Shown: one piece after another, positions 16,013 to 24,754 of the stretch
Layout: every line of letters starts with the position of its first letter
How positions within the stretch are numbered: position 1 is the stretch's first letter
From: an uncultured Prevotella sp.
GTDB lineage: Bacteria > Bacteroidota > Bacteroidia > Bacteroidales > Bacteroidaceae
Direction: 5' to 3'
DNA: 61,663 bases
NCBI GenBank assembly: GCA_946183415.1
Contig: CAMHAM010000017.1
Coordinates: forward strand, 1-61,663
Program-made: the position numbers and the translations under genes
Notes under the pieces: model-generated
The model's database searches: none
What the model saw: only the letters and a program-made list of their open reading frames with translations
Told to the model about the DNA's origin: nothing

Positions 16013-16570
16013 ATGAACGAACAACTGAAGCAAATAGGCGAGCGTCTGCGCGGACTGCGCGACGTGCTTGACATCCCCGTGAGCGAGATGGCTGACACCA
16101 TTGGTGTCTCGTCGGAGAAGTACGAAAAGATTGAGGCTGGGGAACTGGACATCACCATCTCTAACCTGATGAAGATTGCCAACAAGTACGGAGTATCAAC
16201 CGAAGAGCTGATCTTCGCTGAAGCCCCTCACATGAAATCCTACTACGTGACGCGCAAGGGGCAAGGCATGAGTATCGAGCGTACCAAGGCCTACAAGTAC
16301 CAGTCGCTGGTAGGCGGCTTCGTCAACCACAAAGCCAACGTGTTTATTGTGACTGTAGAGCCCAAGCCCGATGCTCACACGATCTACAAGAACACCCATC
16401 CAGGACAGGAGTTCAACCTTGTGCTTGAGGGAAAGATGGAACTCTATATCGGAGGCAAGACCATCATCCTTGAAGAAGGCGACTCCATATATTTCGATTC
16501 CACAAAGCCCCACGGCATGCTGGCCGTAGGCGACAAACCCGTGAAATTCTTAGCATTTACAGTAGAATAG
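16013..16570 (+). CDS. XRE-cupin transcriptional regulator
   Basis: The 185-residue protein combines an N-terminal XRE helix-turn-helix (about 5-65; VSEMADTIGVSSEKYEKIEAG) with a C-terminal cupin barrel (about 95-185; HTHPGQEFNLVLEGKMEL is represented as NTHPGQEFNLVLEGKMEL, and EEGDSIYFDSTKPHG). Cupins bind small ligands or metals through His/Glu in these two motifs. Ten bases separate it from the acyl-CoA synthetase, a pairing that suggests it senses an acyl or organic-acid ligand and controls that gene. The ligand is not known. Confidence 0.88.
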   Translation: MNEQLKQIGERLRGLRDVLDIPVSEMADTIGVSSEKYEKIEAGELDITISNLMKIANKYGVSTEELIFAEAPHMKSYYVTRKGQGMSIERTKAYKYQSLVGGFVNHKANVFIVTVEPKPDAHTIYKNTHPGQEFNLVLEGKMELYIGGKTIILEEGDSIYFDSTKPHGMLAVGDKPVKFLAFTVE

Positions 16571-16579
16571 GACTTAACT

Positions 16580-18247
16580 ATGATAGAGAGATTTTTGAAG
16601 CAGACCAAGTTTACGTCTGTTGAAGATTACAACAAGAACCTGGAGTTCATCATTCCCGAGAACTTCAACTTCGCCTACGATGTGATGGATGCGTGGGCTG
16701 AGGAGGCACCTGAGAAGCTCGCCCTCCTTTGGACAAACGATCAGGGAGAAGAAATCCGTACCACCTACGGAGAGTTGAAAGAGCAGAGCGATCAGGCAGC
16801 CAGCTACCTGCAGTCACTCGGCATCGGCAAGAACGACCCTGTGATGCTGATCCTAAAGCGCCGCTATGAGTGGTGGGTAGTGATGCTCGCCCTCTGTAAA
16901 ATCGGTGCCATCGTGATTCCCGCCACCCACATGTTGACGAAGAAAGACATTATCTATCGCAATACCCGTGCCTCTGTGAAGGCCATCATCTGTGTGGACG
17001 ATGCATACGTAGTCAGTCAGATCCAGGCTGCCATGTCTGAAAGTCCCACCGTGAAGCAGTATATCACCATCACGGATCACGGCAAGCCCATCCCCGAAGG
17101 GTTCCATGACTGGCAGAGTGAGTGGAAGAATGCGCCAAAGTTTGTGCGCCCCGCTTTCGTGAATTCCAACGACGACACGATGCTGATGTACTTCACCAGC
17201 GGTACCAGCGGCGAGCCGAAAATGGTGGCCCACGACTACCTCTATGCGATGGGGCACCTCTCCACCGGCGTGTTCTGGCATAATCTCCATGAGGGATCGC
17301 TACACCTGACCGTAGCCGATACTGGTTGGGGCAAGGCCGTATGGGGCAAGTTCTACGGCCAGTGGTTTGCCGGAGCAACTGTGTTCGTGTTCGATCATGA
17401 AAAGTTTAATGCTGACACCCTGTTGCGCCAGATAGAGAAATATAAGGTGACAAGTTTCTGTGCGCCTCCTACCATCTACCGTTTCATGATCCGTGAAGAT
17501 TTGTCGAAATATGACCTCTCGAGTCTTGAATACTGCTGTACGGCTGGCGAGGCCCTGAATCCTGCCGTCTTCGATAAGTTCTATGAAAAGACAGGCATTA
17601 AGATGATGGAGGGCTTCGGACAGACAGAGACCACGATGACTTTGGGTACTTTCCCCTGGATGGAACCCAAGCCAGGCTCGATGGGTATTCCCAATGCACA
17701 GTACAACATCGACTTGGTACGTGCCGACGGTACCCCATGCGAGGATGGCGAGAAGGGGGAGATTGTGGTTCGCGTAGGCGACCGCAAGCCCATCGGACTC
17801 TTCAAGGAATACTATCGCGATCCGGAGCTGACTCGCGAGGCTTGGCACGACGGACTCTACCATACAGGCGACATGGCCTGGAGAGACGAGGATGGCTACT
17901 ACTGGTTTGAGGGGCGTATTGACGACGTGATCAAGTCAAGCGGCTATCGTATTGGTCCGTTTGAAGTAGAATCAGCCCTGATGACCCATCCTGCTGTAGT
18001 GGAGTGCGCCATTACTGGTGTGCCCGATGACATTCGCGGTATGGTGGTAAAGGCAACCGTCGTACTCGGTAAGGAGTGGAAGGACAAAGCCGGCGACGAA
18101 CTCATCAAGGAGCTGCAGCAGCACGTGAAGAAAGTGACAGCTCCCTATAAGTACCCACGTATCATTGAGTTCGTTGACGAACTGCCAAAGACCATCAGCG
18201 GCAAGATCCGCCGCGTAGAGATTCGCAAGAAAGACGCGGAGAAGTAA
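16580..18247 (+). CDS. AMP-forming acyl-CoA synthetase
   Basis: This 555-residue ANL-family enzyme activates a carboxylic acid with ATP to the acyl-AMP and then to the CoA thioester. It has the P-loop-like YFTSGTSGEPKM (about 207-218), the adenine-site block EGFGQTET (near 348), the hinge with YHTGDMAW (about 430), and the catalytic lysine K542 in TISGKIRR. The overall form resembles medium-chain or aromatic acid ligases more than acetyl-CoA synthetase, so the substrate is uncertain. It follows the XRE-cupin gene after 10 bp and precedes yraN. Confidence 0.88.
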   Translation: MIERFLKQTKFTSVEDYNKNLEFIIPENFNFAYDVMDAWAEEAPEKLALLWTNDQGEEIRTTYGELKEQSDQAASYLQSLGIGKNDPVMLILKRRYEWWVVMLALCKIGAIVIPATHMLTKKDIIYRNTRASVKAIICVDDAYVVSQIQAAMSESPTVKQYITITDHGKPIPEGFHDWQSEWKNAPKFVRPAFVNSNDDTMLMYFTSGTSGEPKMVAHDYLYAMGHLSTGVFWHNLHEGSLHLTVADTGWGKAVWGKFYGQWFAGATVFVFDHEKFNADTLLRQIEKYKVTSFCAPPTIYRFMIREDLSKYDLSSLEYCCTAGEALNPAVFDKFYEKTGIKMMEGFGQTETTMTLGTFPWMEPKPGSMGIPNAQYNIDLVRADGTPCEDGEKGEIVVRVGDRKPIGLFKEYYRDPELTREAWHDGLYHTGDMAWRDEDGYYWFEGRIDDVIKSSGYRIGPFEVESALMTHPAVVECAITGVPDDIRGMVVKATVVLGKEWKDKAGDELIKELQQHVKKVTAPYKYPRIIEFVDELPKTISGKIRRVEIRKKDAEK

Positions 18248-18253
18248 ATAGCT

Positions 18254-18613
18254 GTGGCTGCGCATAATGAACTGGGAAAGTGGGGCGAGGAGCTCGCAGC
18301 TGAGTTTGTAGAGAAACGAGGCTATGAGATTCTGGAACGCGACTGGAAGTCAGGGCACCACGACCTCGATATTATTGCCAAAGACGGGGGTACCCTCGTG
18401 ATCATCGAGGTAAAGACGCGGCGCAACAGGCTCTTCGGTAATCCAGAGGAAGCCATCGACTATAAGAAGCGCCTCAGTCTGCTGTCTGCCATCAACCACT
18501 ATGTGAAGTCGCACCACATCAAATCATCCGTGCGTTTCGACATCATCAGCATCGTAGGCACCATTGGCTCGACACCAGAGATAGATCACATCAAAGATGT
18601 AAGACTGATATGA
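18254..18613 (+). CDS. yraN: YraN family (UPF0102) protein
   Basis: The 119-residue product has the PD-(D/E)xK nuclease core of the YraN family: GEELAAEFVEKRGYEILERD at the N-terminus, then DLDIIAKDG and VIIEVKTR near residues 37-57, holding the putative metal-binding Asp, Glu and Lys. Members are predicted endonucleases linked to DNA processing, without a settled role. It starts with GTG at 18254, 6 bp after the previous stop, and overlaps proB by four bases (ATGA). Confidence 0.88.
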   Translation: MAAHNELGKWGEELAAEFVEKRGYEILERDWKSGHHDLDIIAKDGGTLVIIEVKTRRNRLFGNPEEAIDYKKRLSLLSAINHYVKSHHIKSSVRFDIISIVGTIGSTPEIDHIKDVRLI

Positions 18614-19386
18614 AAAGAAGAATCGTCATCAAAGTAGGCTCAAACGTACTGACACGCAAGGACGGCAAACTCGACGTTACGCGGATGTCGGCACTCGTAG
18701 ACCAGATTGCCTGGCTCAGGAAACAGGATATCGAGGTGATTCTCGTGTCTTCAGGTGCCATGGCCTCCGGGCGTGGAGAGCTGAAGGTAGACCATTCGCT
18801 CGACTCAGTAGAACAACGCCAGCTGTTTTCTGCCGTAGGGCAGGTGAAGCTCGTTGGACTTTATTACGACCTGTTCCGCGAGTTCAATATTCATGTAGGC
18901 CAAGTGCTCACCATGAAAGAGAACTTCGAGCCAGGGGAGCAGTATCGCAACCAGCGCGCCTGTATGACCGTGATGCTGGAGAACGACGTGCTACCCATCG
19001 TGAACGAGAACGATACCGTCTCGGTGACGGAACTGATGTTTACAGATAACGACGAGCTCTCAGGCCTCATCGCTCAGATGATGGAGGCCGACACTCTGAT
19101 CTTGCTCTCGAATATTGACGGTATCTACACCACCCACCCCGACGACCCGAATGCGGAACTGATCTGGGAAGTGGCTCCCGGGCGCGACCTCAGTGAATAT
19201 ATCCAGCCAGAGAAGAGTGCTTTCGGGCGTGGCGGCATGCACTCCAAGTACACCACAGCAAGTAAGGTGTCGCAGGCTGGTATCCGTGTGATTATCGCCA
19301 ACGGTGAGCGTGAGAATATCCTCCCCGACCTTATCGAGAACCTGGAAGCTACGCCCCACACAGAGTTTATCCCAAAGACAGAATAA
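18610..19386 (+). CDS. proB: Glutamate 5-kinase ProB (no PUA domain)
   Basis: ProB phosphorylates glutamate with ATP in the first step of proline synthesis. The 258-residue protein holds the amino-acid kinase fold: [12 protein letters not shown] (6-17), [13 protein letters not shown] (48-60), and NENDTVSV (near 138). It ends soon after the kinase fold and lacks the C-terminal PUA domain of the E. coli enzyme (about 367 residues), which affects regulation by proline in some enzymes. It starts inside the yraN stop and is followed by proA after one base. Confidence 0.93.
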   Translation: MKRRIVIKVGSNVLTRKDGKLDVTRMSALVDQIAWLRKQDIEVILVSSGAMASGRGELKVDHSLDSVEQRQLFSAVGQVKLVGLYYDLFREFNIHVGQVLTMKENFEPGEQYRNQRACMTVMLENDVLPIVNENDTVSVTELMFTDNDELSGLIAQMMEADTLILLSNIDGIYTTHPDDPNAELIWEVAPGRDLSEYIQPEKSAFGRGGMHSKYTTASKVSQAGIRVIIANGERENILPDLIENLEATPHTEFIPKTE

Positions 19387-19387
19387 T

Positions 19388-20629
19388 ATGCAACTAAAAG
19401 AGACATTCGAGAAAGTAAAGCGCGCCAGCAAGAGTCTGGCCCTGCTGAACGATGAGCAGCGTAACAAAATCCTGAACGCTGTAGCCGATGCCATTATATA
19501 TAATAAGGAGAGAATCCTGGGAGCCAACGCCATGGATCTGGCGAAGATGTCGAAAGAGAATCCTCTGTACGACCGCCTACAGCTGACAGAGAGCCGACTC
19601 GAAGGCATCGCCACCGATATGCGCAACGTGGCCACCCTGCCTACTCCACTCGGCCATATCACGAAACAGAAGACACTGCCCAACGGTCTGCGCCTCTGTC
19701 GTGTCAGCGTACCCTTCGGTGTCATCGGCATGATCTATGAGGCACGCCCGAATGTAACGTTCGACGTATTCTCTCTTTGTTTCAAGAGCGGCAATGCCTG
19801 TGTGCTGAAAGGCGGTAAGGATGCCGACTGCAGTAACCGCGAGGAGGTGGCTCTCATCCACGAGATTCTCGAGAAGTTTGGTGTTTCGAAGGATGTTGTA
19901 GCCCTGCTGCCTGCCACGCATGAGGCCACGGGCGAGATGCTCAATGCCGTGGGGTATGTGGATCTCTGCATCCCACGAGGAGGGCGCAAGCTCATTGACT
20001 TTGTGCGCGACACAGCCCGAATCCCCGTTATCGAGACGGGCGCAGGCGTTGTCAATACCTATTTCGACAAGGATGGTGACCTGGAGATGGGCAAAGCCAT
20101 CATCAACAACGCCAAGACGCGCAGGGTATCCGTCTGCAACGCGCTCGACTGCTTGTTAGTACATATAGACAGACTCGTTGACATAGTAGAGCTCGTAAGG
20201 CCTATGGCAGAAAAGCGTGTCATCATCTATGCAGACGAGCGAGCATATACAGCCCTCGACGGCAAATACCCCTATCTGGAACATGCCACCGAGGAGAGCT
20301 TCGGCACAGAATTTATGGACTATAAACTCGCTATCAAGACCGTCGGCTCGCTCGAAGAAGCCCTTGCCCATATCGACGAGAACGGCTCAGGCCATAGCGA
20401 GGCCATCGTGACGAACAACGAAGCCACCGCCCGCCAGTTCCAAGCCCATGTCGATGCAGCCTGCGTCTATTGGAACGCGCCAACATCATTTACCGACGGA
20501 GCCCAGTTCGGACTTGGTGCAGAAATCGGCATCAGCACCCAGAAGCTCGGTCCGCGCGGACCGATGGCACTCGAAGAGATATGCACCTACAAGTGGCTCA
20601 TCGAGGGCGAAGGACAAATAAGAGCATAG
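19388..20629 (+). CDS. proA: Gamma-glutamyl phosphate reductase ProA
   Basis: ProA reduces glutamyl-5-phosphate to the semialdehyde with NADPH. The 413-residue protein belongs to the aldehyde dehydrogenase fold, with [17 protein letters not shown] (about 111-127) and catalytic cysteine C250 in SVCNALDC. An in-frame ATG lies upstream at 19304, inside proB, but 19388 gives the family length and begins the conserved helix [14 protein letters not shown]. With proB and proC the operon encodes the full glutamate-to-proline route. Confidence 0.95.
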   Translation: MQLKETFEKVKRASKSLALLNDEQRNKILNAVADAIIYNKERILGANAMDLAKMSKENPLYDRLQLTESRLEGIATDMRNVATLPTPLGHITKQKTLPNGLRLCRVSVPFGVIGMIYEARPNVTFDVFSLCFKSGNACVLKGGKDADCSNREEVALIHEILEKFGVSKDVVALLPATHEATGEMLNAVGYVDLCIPRGGRKLIDFVRDTARIPVIETGAGVVNTYFDKDGDLEMGKAIINNAKTRRVSVCNALDCLLVHIDRLVDIVELVRPMAEKRVIIYADERAYTALDGKYPYLEHATEESFGTEFMDYKLAIKTVGSLEEALAHIDENGSGHSEAIVTNNEATARQFQAHVDAACVYWNAPTSFTDGAQFGLGAEIGISTQKLGPRGPMALEEICTYKWLIEGEGQIRA

Positions 20630-20648
20630 GCAAATTTAACGACACACT

Positions 20649-22679
20649 ATGAAGCTAAGACCAAATAACATTACCACTATCCTATGGGCATTCCTTTGTT
20701 TGCTCATAGTAACCTCGTGCAGCAAGAGCAAGACCAAGTCAAGACTTACAGCAGAGCAACTGGATTACAACGACTCGCTGGTCTATGCCGCGATGGACAA
20801 TGACTACAATCATGCGTTGCTCGTGGTGGACAGCCTGGAAGACGTTCATCATCTCAGCGATGCCAAAATCAATTTCTACCGTGCCCAGATCTATTTCAAG
20901 ATGGGGCAGGAACTAAGTGCAGAGCTCTATTACAAGAAGGCCCTGTCGAACAACGAGCTTTTTCTGGAGCGCGCCTCCATCTGCTACTTCGCCTACGACC
21001 AGCTCTCTACCATTCTCACCATCAAGGGAGACCAGCAGGGGGCACTGGCCACAGCCACCGAGGGACTGAACATTGCCAAGGATGACGACACAGACGTAGG
21101 AAAACACTGGAAGGCCATTCTGCTTCACGACATCGGCTACTGCCAGATGCAGCTTGGCCGCACTGAGGAAGCAGAGAAAAACTTCACCCATGCCTACAAC
21201 ACCCTGAAACGGCTGGCCTCTCAGACAGGACTCTACGACCACATCTACGCCTGGGCGAGAGTGTCGTATAACATCATGGACGCCTACACCAGTACCGACA
21301 ATTTCGACAAGGCGGAAAAATGGGTGGTTGCTGCCGAGGACGCCATCACAGAACTGCTGTCCTCCCCAGAATGTCCCAAGCGGACTGCTGAGGAGTATCA
21401 GGGCAGTCTGAATACGCATAAGGCGATCGTCTTGGTTAAGACTGGACAGCGTAAGGAGGCAGACAAGATCTATCAGGAGTTTCTCAAGTCAGACTACGCT
21501 AAGAGCAGCATCGGCATTGTCGACAATTCTGAATACTTAGAGAAAGCAGAACGCTGGGAGGACCTGGCAAACCTCACACCCAAGCTCGATTCGCTCGCCA
21601 CCTCGTGGGCCATGCCCAAGTCGATGTATTACCTGAAGACCTACCTCGTACCGTTCTATAATGCCTATAAGAAATCAGGACGCAAGGAGTTGGCGATGCA
21701 CACGGCCCAGCGGATCGTAGATGCCGTTGACTCCATCGATGAATACGAGCGTAAGCACAATGCGGCAGAACTCGCCATCATCTACGAGACACAGGAGAAA
21801 GAAGCCAAGATTGCCGAGCAGTCGAAGTCGATCACCCGTCAGCGTATCATCGTGGCATTTTCGGTACTGATGCTTCTGATTGTCTTCTTCATCATTTTCT
21901 CCTATGTCAGGAGCAAGGCCACCAAGCGACTGGCAGAGATGAACCAGCAACTGAAGCAGAAAAACGAGGAACTGACCATAGCCAATGCCCGTGCCGAGGA
22001 ATCTTCACGGATGAAGACAGACTTTATCCAGCAGATCTCACATGAAATCCGCACACCGCTGAATATCCTCAACGGGTTCACACAGATACTCACGACTCAG
22101 GAGGTAGAACTGAAGAAAGAAGAGAAAGAAGACATCGAGAAAAGAATTTCCGAGAACACAAACCGCATCACGGAACTTGTCAATAAGATGCTGGAGCTCT
22201 CTGAGGCCAACAACCAGACCGTCATCCGCAAAGAAGACAAGAAACAGGCCATCGAGATTGCAGAACAAGCCTGCCAGAACTCTGGTATCTACAAGGCCAT
22301 ACATATCCAGTTTGAAATGCTGTGCCCGGAAGACAGCGGAGAGGCAGAAATCTGCACCAATTTCCGCTATGCGACCCGTGCGTTGACTCTCTTGCTCGAC
22401 AATGCACAGAAGTTCACAAAAGCCGGCAAAGTAAAGCTGATACTGCAACAAGATACAGACACCGTCAAGTTCATCGTAGAAGATACGGGCATCGGCATTC
22501 CCAAGAAAGAGGCAGAAAATATCTTCGGTGAATTCGTTCAACTTGACGAATACTACGACGGCACGGGCCTTGGCCTGACCGTAGCCAGGAACCTGGCGCG
22601 CCGCATGGGAGGAGATATCATCCTCGACACCACCTACACCGACGGCGCCCGATTTATCATGACATTACCAAAAGAATAA
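20649..22679 (+). CDS. TPR-containing sensor histidine kinase (orphan)
   Basis: The 676-residue protein starts with a lipobox-like signal (TSC, cysteine 24). Residues about 40-390 form periplasmic TPR helices, for example the stretch around LGRTEEAEKNFTHAYNTL. One membrane helix (about 397-420) leads to a coiled coil and a HisKA domain with H465 in ISHEIRTPLN. The HATPase domain follows (N-box near 580, G-box DTGIGIPKKEAENIF near 616, GTGLGLTVA near 640). No receiver domain is fused and no response regulator gene is adjacent, so its partner lies elsewhere. It sits between proA and argF', 19 bp after one and 7 bp before the other. The stimulus is unknown. Confidence 0.88.
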   Translation: MKLRPNNITTILWAFLCLLIVTSCSKSKTKSRLTAEQLDYNDSLVYAAMDNDYNHALLVVDSLEDVHHLSDAKINFYRAQIYFKMGQELSAELYYKKALSNNELFLERASICYFAYDQLSTILTIKGDQQGALATATEGLNIAKDDDTDVGKHWKAILLHDIGYCQMQLGRTEEAEKNFTHAYNTLKRLASQTGLYDHIYAWARVSYNIMDAYTSTDNFDKAEKWVVAAEDAITELLSSPECPKRTAEEYQGSLNTHKAIVLVKTGQRKEADKIYQEFLKSDYAKSSIGIVDNSEYLEKAERWEDLANLTPKLDSLATSWAMPKSMYYLKTYLVPFYNAYKKSGRKELAMHTAQRIVDAVDSIDEYERKHNAAELAIIYETQEKEAKIAEQSKSITRQRIIVAFSVLMLLIVFFIIFSYVRSKATKRLAEMNQQLKQKNEELTIANARAEESSRMKTDFIQQISHEIRTPLNILNGFTQILTTQEVELKKEEKEDIEKRISENTNRITELVNKMLELSEANNQTVIRKEDKKQAIEIAEQACQNSGIYKAIHIQFEMLCPEDSGEAEICTNFRYATRALTLLLDNAQKFTKAGKVKLILQQDTDTVKFIVEDTGIGIPKKEAENIFGEFVQLDEYYDGTGLGLTVARNLARRMGGDIILDTTYTDGARFIMTLPKE

Positions 22680-22686
22680 GAATAAT

Positions 22687-23652
22687 ATGAAGAGTTTTAT
22701 TAATGTAGAGGATATCGGCCCCCTTGGCAAGGCGATGGCCGAGGCATTTGAGATTAAGAACGAGCGTTTCAAATATCAGCATCTGGGCAAGAACAAGACC
22801 CTCATGATGATTTTCTTCAACAACTCGTTGCGCACCAGGCTCTCCACACAGAAGGCTGCCATGAACCTGGGCATGAACGTCATCGTGCTCGACGTAAATG
22901 CAGGTGCCTGGAAACTGGAGACAGAGCGAGGCGTCGTCATGGATGGCGACAAGAGCGAGCACCTGCTGGAGGCCATTCCCGTCATGGGCTGCTACTGCGA
23001 CCTGATTGGCGTGCGCAGTTTTGCAGGACTCACCGATCGCGAATACGACTATGCCGAGACCGTGCTGAATCAGTTTATCAAATACAGCGGGCGCCCCGTC
23101 TTCGCCATGGAGACAGCCACCGTGCATCCGCTGCAGGCCTTTGCCGACCTCATCACCATCGAGGAGCACAAGACGGTAGAGCGCCCGAAAGTGGTTCTGA
23201 CGTGGGCACCTCACTGCCGCGCCCTTCCACAGGCCGTTCCCAACTCGTTTGCCCAGTGGATGAATGCCGCCCCAGACGTAGACCTCGTCATTACCCACCC
23301 CAAGGGCTATGAACTCAACCCGAAGTTTATCGGCAATGCCCGTGTGGAATACGACCAAAAGAAAGCCTTCGAGGGTGCAGACTTCATCTATGCCAAGAAC
23401 TGGAGTAACCCAGGAGTCACCAATCCTGCCGATTACGGCAAAATCACCTGCGAGGATAGGTCCTGGACGGTCGACACCGAGCACATGTCGTGGACAAACA
23501 ACGGCAAATTCATGCACTGCCTGCCCGTGCGTCGTAATCTGATAGTTACCGATGATGTGATAGAGAGTCCCAACAGCCTTGTCATCCCCGAGGCTGCCAA
23601 TCGCGAGATCAGCTGCTCGGTAGTAATCAAGCGCATGCTCGAAGCACTATAG
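22687..23652 (+). CDS. argF': N-succinylornithine carbamoyltransferase
   Basis: This enzyme carbamoylates N-acylornithine with carbamoyl phosphate, giving N-acylcitrulline; Bacteroidetes use it in place of ordinary ArgF. The 321-residue protein has the carbamoyl-phosphate motif NSLRTRLST (residues 46-54) and MHCLPVRRN near 278. In the remembered B. fragilis enzyme residue 90 is proline (succinyl specific), in Xanthomonas the same position is glutamate (acetyl specific). Here residue 90 is serine, in DGDKSEH. A Glu-to-Ser change was reported to convert the acetyl enzyme to the succinyl form, so succinylornithine is the likely substrate. It is the last gene of the operon. Confidence 0.92.
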   Translation: MKSFINVEDIGPLGKAMAEAFEIKNERFKYQHLGKNKTLMMIFFNNSLRTRLSTQKAAMNLGMNVIVLDVNAGAWKLETERGVVMDGDKSEHLLEAIPVMGCYCDLIGVRSFAGLTDREYDYAETVLNQFIKYSGRPVFAMETATVHPLQAFADLITIEEHKTVERPKVVLTWAPHCRALPQAVPNSFAQWMNAAPDVDLVITHPKGYELNPKFIGNARVEYDQKKAFEGADFIYAKNWSNPGVTNPADYGKITCEDRSWTVDTEHMSWTNNGKFMHCLPVRRNLIVTDDVIESPNSLVIPEAANREISCSVVIKRMLEAL

Positions 23653-23654
23653 AA

Positions 23655-23692
23655 AATAATCCTCGCTCATCAGCGGGGATTATTCATTTTTC
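23655..23692. terminator. Bidirectional terminator between argF' and the DUF3089 gene
   Basis: AATAATCCTCGCT pairs with AGCGGGGATTATT (13 pairs, one G-U) across a 4-nt loop, with T-rich DNA after it and A-rich DNA before it. It serves convergent genes; its right arm overlaps the end of the minus-strand gene. Confidence 0.88.
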
Positions 23693-24648
23693 CTCAGGAA
23701 AGCGTCCGCACGGTCGGCCATGTTCTTCCGGATATAGGGATAGAAGAACTTCAATTCCAGGTGATGATAATTACCAGGCCTGCCTATCACGCCCATCGGC
23801 TTATCTATCTTATAGCCGCCAATCAGTAATAGCTTACTCTCTGGGTCAAGACGTACAGAAAGCGTGTCATTCTTCCTTCTGCCATAGAGGACAAACGGAC
23901 AGGACACCGTGTCCGTGCGCCAATTGACAGGATTGATACAGAACAGGTTGCCAGCGCTCACCACAGGAATCTCGCTCTCCAACGACTTCACGGAATTGAA
24001 GCAGATGGTTACCCCCGTGTCCGTAGCCCCAAGGGCCGGACGCAGGTGACGACAGGCTGCCGTATCCTCTGCCGTGATCTTATAGCCGATGGCATAGGCC
24101 GCCACCATCCTCGAAGCAATACTGTCGGGCATCCGCATCATAATATCCTTCAACGCATGCGCCCCCTGGCTGAATCCTGCCAGGATAAAGGGGCGCCCGT
24201 GATTGAAATGCTCAAGATAATACTCCCAACTGCGACGAACATCCGACAAGGCCAGAGGCAGGCGCAACATGGCCGTATTCTCCAAGCCCCAAGACGGTAA
24301 TGACACTTGGCGGTAATATGGCGAGTAGTAGTTGAGCTTGCCAGAATAGAACGAATCGACGGCATGCATCTCGTGCCTCATGCGGCCACGCAGATATTCA
24401 TTCCTCGTATCGGCAAAGTGACAAGTATCGCCGCCTATCAGATGGTCGCCAGTCTCGGTAGAGATTATATAGAAGAGGTCTACCTCAGCGCCACGGTCTT
24501 CTATATACCACTGCGTCGGATCATCATAAAGCGGCTTCAGAGGAATAGGCCCGATGAGATCGCCCCGCCCGTCATCCCAGGCAGAGAAGATCAACGATAA
24601 AGCAACAGCCAACAATATACCAAAAGCAGTCTTTTGTCTCGACCTCAT
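23680..24648 (-). CDS. DUF3089 alpha/beta hydrolase-like protein
   Basis: The 322-residue protein has an N-terminal hydrophobic segment (about 7-22) acting as signal or anchor, then an alpha/beta hydrolase-like domain with nucleophile elbow GFSQGA (S160) and an HHLELKFFYPYIRKNM stretch near the end. It matches the DUF3089 family, of unknown substrate. The minus-strand -7 box lies at 24674-24681, so the upstream in-frame ATG at 24684 is not transcribed and 24648 is the start. It is divergent from the threonine aldolase gene and convergent with argF'. Confidence 0.82.
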   Translation of the reverse strand: MRSRQKTAFGILLAVALSLIFSAWDDGRGDLIGPIPLKPLYDDPTQWYIEDRGAEVDLFYIISTETGDHLIGGDTCHFADTRNEYLRGRMRHEMHAVDSFYSGKLNYYSPYYRQVSLPSWGLENTAMLRLPLALSDVRRSWEYYLEHFNHGRPFILAGFSQGAHALKDIMMRMPDSIASRMVAAYAIGYKITAEDTAACRHLRPALGATDTGVTICFNSVKSLESEIPVVSAGNLFCINPVNWRTDTVSCPFVLYGRRKNDTLSVRLDPESKLLLIGGYKIDKPMGVIGRPGNYHHLELKFFYPYIRKNMADRADAFLRKNE

Positions 24649-24673
24649 CCCTATATAAAAACAAATTTGAACG

Positions 24674-24704
24674 CAAATATACAAATTTCATTTGAACTCT
24701 GCAA
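24674..24704 (-). promoter_or_regulatory. Promoter of the DUF3089 gene
   Basis: On the minus strand TATATTTG (24674-24681) lies 20 bp from TTG (24702-24704). It fixes the start codon of the gene at 24648. Confidence 0.75.
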
Positions 24705-24724
24705 GCTTTTCGCGAAACTTTATG

Positions 24725-24732
24725 TAATTTTG
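24725..24732 (+). promoter_or_regulatory. Promoter -7 box of the threonine aldolase operon
   Basis: TAATTTTG lies 22 bp before the ATG at 24755. The divergent promoters share only about 43 bp, so one bound protein could affect both. The -33 element is weak. Confidence 0.65.
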
Positions 24733-24754
24733 CAGCCAAAAGGTAACAAAAGAT

